From NCBI RefSeq assembly GCF_030686865.1, contig NZ_JAQYUS010000005.1:124001-188000 (forward strand): DNA of 64,000 nt. Direction: 5' to 3'. The notes below the pieces were generated by a model. That model did not search any database. It was not told the origin of the DNA and worked only from the letters and a program-made list of their open reading frames with translations. Shown here one piece after another: positions 19,622-26,918 of the stretch; position 1 is the first letter of the stretch, and every line of letters starts with the position of its first letter. Both the position numbers and the translations under genes were made by a program. Source of the DNA: Kaistella sp. SH40-3 (GTDB lineage Bacteria > Bacteroidota > Bacteroidia > Flavobacteriales > Weeksellaceae).

Positions 19622-20797
19622 ATGGATACAGAAAATTTAAAAATACAGATTAAAACGTTTTTCGGACTCGAAGAAATTTTAGCAGAAGAAATCAGAAAAC
19701 TTGGCGGAACAAATGTCGAAGTTAAAAACCGTGCGGTAAATGTTGAAGGAGATTTAGGTTTTCTTTATAAAATTAATTACTCAGCAAGAACGGCGTTGAA
19801 AATTTTAGTTCCGGTTTTGACTTTCAAAGCGTGGGACGAAAACCGTTTCTACGACAAACTTTTCGATTTTCCGTGGGATGAATATATGACCGTTGATCAA
19901 TCTTTTGCAATCGATACAACCATTTATTCTGAAAGATTTTCGCATTCTCAGTTCATGGCTCAAAAAATGAAAGATGCGATTGTCGATTTCTTTAAATTCA
20001 AATACAACAAAAGACCGAACGTTGATACGCAAAATCCAGATGTTAAAATTCATCTTCATATCGACCGAGAATTGGTAACTGTTTCTTTGGATTCTTCCGG
20101 AGATCCTTTATTCAAAAGAGGTTATAGGAAAGAACAAGGTGAAGCGCCATTGAATGAAGTACTTGCATCAGGAATGTTACAATTAGCAGGTTGGGACGGA
20201 AAAGGAAATTTCCTTGATCCAATGTGCGGTTCCGGAACATTATTAATTGAAGCAGCCATGATTGCGATGGATTTACCGGCTCAAACTTTCCGTAGAAGAT
20301 TCGGATTCCAAAACTGGTTAAATTATGACGAAGAATTATTCAAAACAATTAAAGAAGTTCGTCTGAATCGTGTGAAAGAATTCACCGGAAAAATTGTTGG
20401 TTACGATATCGATTCGGATATGCTGCACGCTGCAAGAATCAATATCGAGTCTGCCGAAATGGAAGATGTGATCGAAGTGAAACACCAGGATTTCTTCGAA
20501 TCTAAAAAAGAATTGTTCCCATTAATGATGGTTTTCAATCCACCTTATGACGAAAGAATTGTAATTAATGATGATGAGTTTTACGCAAAAATTGGAGATA
20601 CTTTTAAGAAAAACTATCCCAATACTTTGGCTTGGTTAATTTCTTCCGATTTAGATTCATTAAAAAGAGTAGGATTACGACCTTCAAGAAAAATCAAACT
20701 ATTCAATGGAAAACTAGAATGTCGTTTTATGCAGTACGAAATGTATGAAGGAACGAAGAAAATCCACAAATTAGAAGGGAGAGAAGGGGATAGTTAA
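19622..20797 (+). CDS. THUMP-domain class I SAM RNA methyltransferase (RlmL N-terminal-like)
   Basis: Methylates guanine in 23S rRNA (N2-methylguanine, RlmL/YcbY type) or in tRNA. A THUMP RNA-binding domain covers about residues 40-155. The methyltransferase domain starts around residue 180, with motif I FLDPMCGSGTLLIEAAMIA and the catalytic NPPY motif in VFNPPYDERI, which marks N-methylation of an exocyclic amino group. The 391-residue length is that of the first half of E. coli RlmL, without the RlmK half. Confidence 0.92.
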   Translation: MDTENLKIQIKTFFGLEEILAEEIRKLGGTNVEVKNRAVNVEGDLGFLYKINYSARTALKILVPVLTFKAWDENRFYDKLFDFPWDEYMTVDQSFAIDTTIYSERFSHSQFMAQKMKDAIVDFFKFKYNKRPNVDTQNPDVKIHLHIDRELVTVSLDSSGDPLFKRGYRKEQGEAPLNEVLASGMLQLAGWDGKGNFLDPMCGSGTLLIEAAMIAMDLPAQTFRRRFGFQNWLNYDEELFKTIKEVRLNRVKEFTGKIVGYDIDSDMLHAARINIESAEMEDVIEVKHQDFFESKKELFPLMMVFNPPYDERIVINDDEFYAKIGDTFKKNYPNTLAWLISSDLDSLKRVGLRPSRKIKLFNGKLECRFMQYEMYEGTKKIHKLEGREGDS

Positions 20798-20876
20798 TCA
20801 ATTCCATTTTCTTTTTTGAACTTTTTGAAAAATTTTTAGAAATAAAACTTTTGTGCCTTTTGTGGTTAAATAAACT

Positions 20877-21878
20877 ATGCAGTCAATCTCAATAATCATC
20901 GCCATCTACAACAGAAAAGACGAACTTTTCGAGTTGCTCAATTCCTTGTCACATCAAACTGATAAAGACTTTGAGGTGATTATTGTAGATGACGGTTCGT
21001 TGATTAATTTACGTCCGACCGCAGAATTATTCAACGAAAGTTTAACCATAGAATTTTTTAGAAAAGACAATTCCGGTCCGGGATTATCACGAAATTACGG
21101 TGCAAAACGAGCCAAAAATGATTGGCTTGTTTTCGTCGATTCAGATGTAATTGTCGAAACCGATTATATCCAAAATATAAAGAAGAACATTTCCGAAATT
21201 CCGTGTGACGCTTTTGGAGGCGCCGACAAAGCCCACAAAGGCTTTAATCTCATGCAAAAAGCGATTTCCTATTCCATGACTTCCGTTTTTACAACAGGCG
21301 GAATTCGTGGCAATAAGAAAGCGGTGACCAAATTCCAGCCACGAAGTTTCAATATGGGCGTTCGAAAATCGGCTTTCGAAAAAGTAAATGGTTTTTCAGA
21401 AATGCGAATCGGCGAAGATCCTGATCTTTCAATGAGACTTTGGGAAAACGGTTTTACGACTGCATTTTTTGATGATATCGGTGTTTATCATAAACGCAGA
21501 GTTGACTTTGGGAAATTCTCAAAACAAGTTTATCAATTCGGTTGTGCGCGTCCGATTCTCAATCAGCGTCACCCGAAATATGTGAAAATATCTTTCGCCT
21601 TTCCATCACTTTTTTTACTGGGATATTTCCTCGGATTTATCGAATATTTTTTCTTTCAAAAAGGCCTTATTTTAGGTTTTTACGGACTTTACACCTTCAT
21701 CATTTTCTTCCACGCTTTATACAAAACAAGAAACGTCAGCATCGCTGCAATGGCGATTATGGCGACTTATATCCAAATGTTTTCGTACGGTTACGGCTTT
21801 TTAAAGTCCTGGATTCTACTCAATGTTTTCCGCCAAAAACCAGAAGACGCATTTCCTTCTCATTTTCATAAATCGTAG
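20877..21878 (+). CDS. Glycosyltransferase family 2 with C-terminal membrane segments
   Basis: Transfers a sugar from a nucleotide sugar, probably to a lipid-linked or cell-surface acceptor. Of 333 residues, the GT-A domain is seen in the SIIIAIYNRKDELFELLNSL start, the IIVDDGS nucleotide-binding Asp, the VDSDV DxD motif (about 91-95) and the RIGEDPDLSMRLW ED-motif (about 182-194). Two hydrophobic helices (about 243-262 and 268-285) follow. Neighbouring genes are methyltransferases and give no hint of pathway. Confidence 0.9.
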   Translation: MQSISIIIAIYNRKDELFELLNSLSHQTDKDFEVIIVDDGSLINLRPTAELFNESLTIEFFRKDNSGPGLSRNYGAKRAKNDWLVFVDSDVIVETDYIQNIKKNISEIPCDAFGGADKAHKGFNLMQKAISYSMTSVFTTGGIRGNKKAVTKFQPRSFNMGVRKSAFEKVNGFSEMRIGEDPDLSMRLWENGFTTAFFDDIGVYHKRRVDFGKFSKQVYQFGCARPILNQRHPKYVKISFAFPSLFLLGYFLGFIEYFFFQKGLILGFYGLYTFIIFFHALYKTRNVSIAAMAIMATYIQMFSYGYGFLKSWILLNVFRQKPEDAFPSHFHKS

Positions 21879-21951
21879 TCAAACTGAGTTGGTCGACTTT
21901 TTGGGCGCACAATTGACTTCGTCGAAAGGCATTATTTAATAATTGTTTTTT

Positions 21952-22057
21952 GGAGCCTTTTCCGGCTTTCACTACTCGCTTTTTTTATCATTGTCTTCGC
22001 TTTTGCTCAGACAACGATAAAAAAGAGCTCAAACATGCCGTTCAATGCGGGGCGCAG
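21952..22057 (+). repeat. Dispersed intergenic repeat, copy A
   Basis: Starts GGAGCC and CCGGCTTTCACT, then a hairpin-forming centre (arms CTTTTTTTATCATTGTC and GACAACGATAAAAAAG at 21979-21995 and 22010-22025), and ends in CATGCCGTTCAATGCGGGGC. The flanks match copies at 43102-43191 and at 63428-63508 (opposite strand). The gap between glycosyltransferase and prmA contains no gene; a second short repeat (GTCAAACTGAGTTGGTCGAC, near 21879-21899) precedes it. Confidence 0.7.
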
Positions 22058-22095
22058 TTTCGGCTTAAAATCACTATTTTTGCAAAAAGATAAGC

Positions 22096-22923
22096 ATGCA
22101 AAATTACCTGGAATTTAATTTCAAAATACAGCCACTACAACCCTGGAACGAAATCTTAATGGCAGAACTCATCGAAATCGGTTTCGACAGTTTTACCGAA
22201 GAACACGACGGGATTTTGGCCTACATTCAAACCGAATTATTCAAAGATGAAGAACTGAAAGAAGTTCATTTGCTTCAGAATCCTGAAATTAGTATTTCTT
22301 ATACTTTCAAAGAAATGCCGAATATCAACTGGAATGAAGAATGGGAAAAAAACTTTTCACCGATTAATATTGAAGATCAAGTTTCTATTCGTGCAGAATT
22401 TCATCCAAATCAAAACTTGCCGCACGAAATTATTATTCAGCCAAAAATGTCTTTCGGAACTGGACATCATGCCACAACTTATTTGATGATTCAGCAAATG
22501 CTCGACATGAATTTCGAAAATAAAACTGTTTTGGATATGGGTTGCGGAACTTCTGTTTTAGCCATTTTCGCTAAACAACAAGGAGCGGGAAAAACCGTAG
22601 CAATTGACATCGATGAATGGTCTGTTGAAAATTCAATTGAAAACGCAGCAAGAAATAACGTAGAACTTGAAATCTCTCAAGGAACTGCTGAGAATTTAGG
22701 TAAAGAAAACTTCGATATTATTTTAGCGAACATCAACAGAAATATTCTGATTTCAGATATTCCGACTTATGTTTCAGTTTTAAATAATGGCGGACAATTA
22801 TTGCTTTCTGGCTTATGTTTCTTTGATGTAGATGATATTCTGGAAGTTTGTACGGCACAAAAATTAACTTTAAAAAAGAAAATTCAACGGGAAGAATGGG
22901 TTTCTTTACTCTTGGAAAAATAA
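22096..22923 (+). CDS. prmA: Ribosomal protein L11 methyltransferase
   Basis: Trimethylates ribosomal protein L11. The protein has 275 residues. The N-terminal substrate-recognition domain (about 1-95) precedes the PrmA signature SFGTGHHATTYLMIQQML, then motif I VLDMGCGTSVLAIFAKQQG and the NINRNIL loop (DIILANINRNILI), all conserved in the family. It begins at ATG 22096 and is followed 12 bases after its stop by a strong hairpin. Confidence 0.95.
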   Translation: MQNYLEFNFKIQPLQPWNEILMAELIEIGFDSFTEEHDGILAYIQTELFKDEELKEVHLLQNPEISISYTFKEMPNINWNEEWEKNFSPINIEDQVSIRAEFHPNQNLPHEIIIQPKMSFGTGHHATTYLMIQQMLDMNFENKTVLDMGCGTSVLAIFAKQQGAGKTVAIDIDEWSVENSIENAARNNVELEISQGTAENLGKENFDIILANINRNILISDIPTYVSVLNNGGQLLLSGLCFFDVDDILEVCTAQKLTLKKKIQREEWVSLLLEK

Positions 22924-22934
22924 GTTAATTGATA

Positions 22935-22980
22935 GACAAAAAAAAACCGCTTCGAAATTTTCGAAGCGGTTTTTTTTGTC
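22935..22980. terminator. Strong bidirectional terminator after prmA
   Basis: AAAACCGCTTCGAAA pairs with TTTCGAAGCGGTTTT in a long perfect stem flanked by runs of A and T and by GACAA/TTGTC outer bases. Confidence 0.92.
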
Positions 22981-23098
22981 TGTATATACTTTTTTTGATA
23001 ATTAGAGTATGACTTAAATCACCAATTCTAATCTTTGCCCATTCTAAATGAAGTTCTATATTTGGCCCTAATTTATAATTATTCTAAATAAAAATAAC

Positions 23099-24826
23099 AT
23101 GAAGAAATTTTATTTCGCTTTAGGTTTATGCTCTGTAACAATCGTTCAGGCTCAACAATTTCAAGAAGTTCAGAACTTACCCTTCAAGAATTTTTATTAT
23201 TCAGCCTCCGCAGTTGGGGATATTGATAACGATGGTTTTCAGGATATCTTTTTTACTGGCGCAATTGATTCTGATAATAACAATAATGTTGATGTAACAT
23301 TTAACGAATTGTACAGAAATAACGGAGGTCAGTTTACCTCTTTTCAGGAATTTAATACCAATGCGGTTCATTTAAGTGATGTGAAATTCATCGATTTTGA
23401 TAATGATGGTTTTCAGGATATTATTACCACTGGTTTAAGTTATAACGATATTGTAAATTATCAGCAATACCGTTTCAGAAATACAGGAAATGGATTTGAG
23501 TTGATGAAAAATTTACCAGGAAAAATCTTTGGAAGTTTAGAGGTTTTTGATTTTAATCATGATGGAAAACAAGATTATGCCTTAAATGGAGTTCGATATA
23601 CTCCAAACGGCTTTACCTATGATCTCGATCTTTATCTAAATAGTGGAAATGATTTTACAGAAATAAAAGCTTGGTCAGAAGGGACACAAAATGGTGATTT
23701 CAAGGTAATTGATGTTAATAATGACAATGAATTAGATTTAATAATTTTAGGTTTTAATATCGACATAGAGCCGATTTTTAAAGTATATAAAAATACAAAC
23801 GGCACCTTAGTACTTTCTCAGGAATTACCAGTAATTAACGGCGGAAAAATAGCGTATGCCGATTTTAATAATGATGGTTTTTTAGATTTCGTTGTTCACG
23901 GAACAGATAAAGAATATAATGGCTATCTCGCTTTTTTTATAAATGATGGAACAGGGTATTTTACCGAAAATATAATTGAAGGTGAAGGTTTTGATGATTC
24001 AAATGTACAAGTTGGTGACTTAAACAATGATGGTTATTATGATTTTATTATTAATGGTAATGATGAGAATTATGATGGACAGGTAGATATTTTCATTTAT
24101 AATCCGGCAACAAATAATTTTGCAAAATCAGAAAATAATGAATTATATAAACTTGGAAGTGGTGGAAGTATACAACTTTTTGATTTTAATAATGATAACA
24201 AACTTGATGTTATGATTAATGGTTTCGATTGGACGGATGCTGATAACCTGCCCAAAACAAAACTCTACCAAAACTCTTTAGCGGGAAATAATCAAAAACC
24301 TAGCGCTCCAACTGTTCTTAATACTATTGTGGAAGCAGATAAGATTTTATTTAGTTGGTCTGGGGCTAATGATGATAAAACACCCGAAAATATTTTGCAA
24401 TATGAATTAAATGTAGGTTCGGCATCAGGAAAATCTGATATAGCAAAGTATGTAGTGACTACCAAAAATTGGTATTTGAAAAAAGCAGGACTTTCATCTG
24501 AACTTTTCTGGAGTGTAAAAGCAATTGATGCTTCGAGAGCATATTCTAACAACTCGCAAGAAAAAACACTTTCGATCCTAGGAGTAAGCGATAACCAAAC
24601 TACAAAAACTACGGTATATCCTAATCCTGCAAAAGATATTCTACATATTAACACAAACGAAAAAATAGATGCTGTGAAAATCTATAATTTGGCTGGTCAA
24701 CAAAATGTGGCAAAACAAATTAGTGATAAAGTGATCGATGTTTCGACTTTAGCCAAAGGAATGTATCTCGTAGAAATTACTCTTCAAAATGGTGAAAAAG
24801 TAACAAGAAAGATTATTAAGAACTAA
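23099..24826 (+). CDS. Secreted FG-GAP/VCBS beta-propeller protein with T9SS C-terminal sorting domain
   Basis: Exported through the type IX secretion system. A signal peptide (MKKFYFALGLCSVTIVQAQ) is followed by seven FG-GAP-type repeats, each with a calcium-binding DxDxDGxxD loop: DIDNDGFQD, DFDNDGFQD, DFNHDGKQD, DVNNDNELD, DFNNDGFLD, DLNNDGYYD and DFNNDNKLD. Seven repeats are what a single seven-bladed propeller needs. Residues about 400-490 look like a fibronectin-type linker, and the last ~75 residues (VYPNPAKDILHINT ... KGMYLVEI ... KIIKN) form a Por-type sorting domain. The ligand is unknown. It is monocistronic, with a terminator on each side. Confidence 0.92.
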   Translation: MKKFYFALGLCSVTIVQAQQFQEVQNLPFKNFYYSASAVGDIDNDGFQDIFFTGAIDSDNNNNVDVTFNELYRNNGGQFTSFQEFNTNAVHLSDVKFIDFDNDGFQDIITTGLSYNDIVNYQQYRFRNTGNGFELMKNLPGKIFGSLEVFDFNHDGKQDYALNGVRYTPNGFTYDLDLYLNSGNDFTEIKAWSEGTQNGDFKVIDVNNDNELDLIILGFNIDIEPIFKVYKNTNGTLVLSQELPVINGGKIAYADFNNDGFLDFVVHGTDKEYNGYLAFFINDGTGYFTENIIEGEGFDDSNVQVGDLNNDGYYDFIINGNDENYDGQVDIFIYNPATNNFAKSENNELYKLGSGGSIQLFDFNNDNKLDVMINGFDWTDADNLPKTKLYQNSLAGNNQKPSAPTVLNTIVEADKILFSWSGANDDKTPENILQYELNVGSASGKSDIAKYVVTTKNWYLKKAGLSSELFWSVKAIDASRAYSNNSQEKTLSILGVSDNQTTKTTVYPNPAKDILHINTNEKIDAVKIYNLAGQQNVAKQISDKVIDVSTLAKGMYLVEITLQNGEKVTRKIIKN

Positions 24827-24847
24827 AATTCAGTTCTGTTTAATATT

Positions 24848-24883
24848 AAAAAAGATTACCTGAGTTTTTAGGTAATCTTTTTT
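24848..24883 (+). terminator. Terminator of the FG-GAP protein gene
   Basis: AAAAAAGATTACCT pairs with AGGTAATCTTTTTT around an eight-base loop, 22 bases past the stop. Confidence 0.88.
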
Positions 24884-25034
24884 AATTATTATTGATTATT
24901 CAAAGATTAAACCAAGATATTTTAACAAAAAAAAGGAATGACAAGCCAAATTAAAGGAATGTTATATCCTTATCTCTGTAAAACTTATTATTCCTTTAAT
25001 AATAAAAAAACTTTTAATGAAGTTTCTTACTTAG

Positions 25035-25108
25035 TGACCTCGACAGGATTCAAACCTGTAACCTCCTGAGCCGTAATCAGGTGCGCTATTCAGTTGCGCC
25101 ACGAGGCC
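25035..25108 (-). tRNA. tRNA-Arg (anticodon ACG)
   Basis: On the minus strand a full cloverleaf is readable: acceptor GGCCTCG paired with CGAGGTC, D-arm GCGC/GCGC, anticodon stem CCTGA/TCAGG with loop TTACGGC (anticodon ACG), and T-arm ACAGG/CCTGT with TTTGAAT. The discriminator base is A and CCA is not encoded. ACG is normally deaminated to ICG by TadA. Confidence 0.96.
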
Positions 25109-25154
25109 TGTTTTTCGGTTTGCAAATATAATACTTTTTTATTTCCTTTGAAGA

Positions 25155-26201
25155 ATGAAATCAACTTTTTTTACTTTTTTATCACTTTTTCTTCTTTTCG
25201 CTTGTAAAAAAGAAATTAAATCTACGTCAGAAGATTGGCAAATTATTTCCGAAAATGTTCAATTTAAAGAAGATGGAAATAATTTTCTTCTAAAATCAGG
25301 GAAATTTAATTATTCAATTCCAACTTCTAAACTTCCTTACAAAAAAGTGATTTTGTTGAATGCAAGTTTGGTTGGCTATTTTACAGAACTTAATTTAGAA
25401 CAAAACATCATCGGAATCTCCAGTCCGGAATATGTTTATTCAGAAAAAGTTCATCAACTAATTGATGAAGGAAAAATAGAGAATGTAGGAAATGAACAAA
25501 AATATAATTTGGAGAAAATTATTGCTCTAAAGCCTGATGTGATTTTCACCAATTATATTGCAAGTTTTGAAAATACTTATGATTTAATAAAGAAAAACGG
25601 AATCGAAATTATTTTCCTCGATGAATATTTAGAACAGAACCCTTTAGAAAAATCAAAATATTTATTGGTATTCGGGGAACTCTTTAATAATGAAAAAAAG
25701 GCAATTTCTAAATTAGAAAAAATTAGAAAAAGTTATGATTCTTTAAAAACACTAGCGAAAACTGCTGCTGATAAACCAATTGTTCTTGCCAATGAAATGT
25801 ATGGAAGTCAATGGTTTCTGCCAGGTGGGAAATCTAATTTAGCCCAATTTATTTCTGATGCCAATGCAACTTATATTAATGCTGATAATAATGATACAAA
25901 AGCAATCCCAATGAGTTTTGAAGAAGTTTTTGCAAAAGGGCAGAAAGCCGAATACTGGGTGAATATTGGGAATCATGAAAACAAAAAAGAGTTGCTACAG
26001 ATTAATCCGAATTATACCAAATTTCCAGTTTTCAATAGTGGTAAACTCTACACGATTACAGGAAGAACCAATGGGAAATCAAATGATTACTTCGAAAGTG
26101 GAGTCGTTAGAGCGGATATTGTGCTTAAAGATTACCTCAAAATTTTTCATCCCGAATTATTACCAAATTACCAATTAACATATTTAAGGGAGTTGAAGTA
26201 A
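25155..26201 (+). CDS. ABC-type iron-siderophore/cobalamin substrate-binding lipoprotein
   Basis: The 348-residue protein captures a metal complex or corrinoid in the periplasm. A lipoprotein signal peptide MKSTFFTFLSLFLLFAC ends in a lipobox. The mature part has the two-lobed class III fold: KVILLNASLVGYFTELN, then NVGNEQKYNLEKIIALKPDVIFTN (the BtuF/FecB domain hallmark KPDVIF), and FVRADIVLKDYLKIFHPE-like ending (VVRADIVLKDYLKIFHP). No permease or ATPase gene is adjacent, so its transporter must be elsewhere. Substrate is not decidable from sequence; cobalamin is attractive because a B12-dependent reductase lies at 60349. Confidence 0.88.
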   Translation: MKSTFFTFLSLFLLFACKKEIKSTSEDWQIISENVQFKEDGNNFLLKSGKFNYSIPTSKLPYKKVILLNASLVGYFTELNLEQNIIGISSPEYVYSEKVHQLIDEGKIENVGNEQKYNLEKIIALKPDVIFTNYIASFENTYDLIKKNGIEIIFLDEYLEQNPLEKSKYLLVFGELFNNEKKAISKLEKIRKSYDSLKTLAKTAADKPIVLANEMYGSQWFLPGGKSNLAQFISDANATYINADNNDTKAIPMSFEEVFAKGQKAEYWVNIGNHENKKELLQINPNYTKFPVFNSGKLYTITGRTNGKSNDYFESGVVRADIVLKDYLKIFHPELLPNYQLTYLRELK

Positions 26202-26211
26202 ATTTTATTTC

Positions 26212-26219
26212 TATTTTTG
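26212..26219 (+). promoter_or_regulatory. Candidate -7 box (TATTTTTG) of mtgA
   Basis: TATTTTTG matches TAnnTTTG 36 bases before the mtgA start, with a TTG at 26193-26195 near the expected -33 position. Confidence 0.45.
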
Positions 26220-26255
26220 CACCTTTGAAACTGTTCACTTATTGACTGATTATTT

Positions 26256-26900
26256 ATGTGGAAGAAAATTAAAAGACTTATCTATATCATCATCCTGGCA
26301 AATATTCTTTTTATTGTCTGGGGTAAATTCTTTAATCCGCCCATCACCTTTACTCAAATTGGTGGTTTGTTAGAATATGGAAAACTCGACAGAGATTATA
26401 TTTCTTACGATGAAATGGGTGATAATGTGAAGAAGGCAGTAATTGCTTCGGAAGATCAAAGGTTTTTCGGGCATAATGGTTTCGATTATAAAGCCATTGA
26501 AAAAGCAATGCAACATAATCAGCAAGGCAAAAAGATTCGCGGTGGAAGTACGATTTCACAGCAGACCGCAAAAAACGTTTTCCTTTGGCAGGGAAGAAGT
26601 TGGATTAGAAAAGGTTTCGAAGCAGTTTACACCTTCATTATCGAATTGGTTTGGGGGAAAGATGTTATTCTAGAAAGATATCTGAATTCAATAGAAATGG
26701 GACGTGGTGTTTTTGGTGTAGAGTCTGCCTCACAATATTATTTTCATAAAAGGTCTAAAGATTTAACCAAAAGTGAAGCCGCCTGGATCGCTACTGTTTT
26801 GCCAAATCCCAGTAAATACGATCCCAAGAATCCGTCTGCTTACCTCAATAAAAAGCATAATTGGATCATGCGACAAATGAATAATATCACGCTTAAATAA
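26256..26900 (+). CDS. mtgA: Monofunctional biosynthetic peptidoglycan transglycosylase
   Basis: Polymerises lipid II into glycan strands in the periplasm. The 214 residues have one N-terminal membrane anchor (about 7-23) and a GT51 domain. The catalytic Glu is E66 in ASEDQRFFGHNGFD; the second motif RGGSTISQQTAKN, the third GKDVILERYLNSIEMGRGVFG and the fourth AAWIATVLPNPSKYDP are present. No transpeptidase domain follows, so this is MtgA rather than a class A PBP. The next gene starts 18 bases after the stop. Confidence 0.95.
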   Translation: MWKKIKRLIYIIILANILFIVWGKFFNPPITFTQIGGLLEYGKLDRDYISYDEMGDNVKKAVIASEDQRFFGHNGFDYKAIEKAMQHNQQGKKIRGGSTISQQTAKNVFLWQGRSWIRKGFEAVYTFIIELVWGKDVILERYLNSIEMGRGVFGVESASQYYFHKRSKDLTKSEAAWIATVLPNPSKYDPKNPSAYLNKKHNWIMRQMNNITLK

Positions 26901-26918
26901 TTTATCTTTACAGAGATT

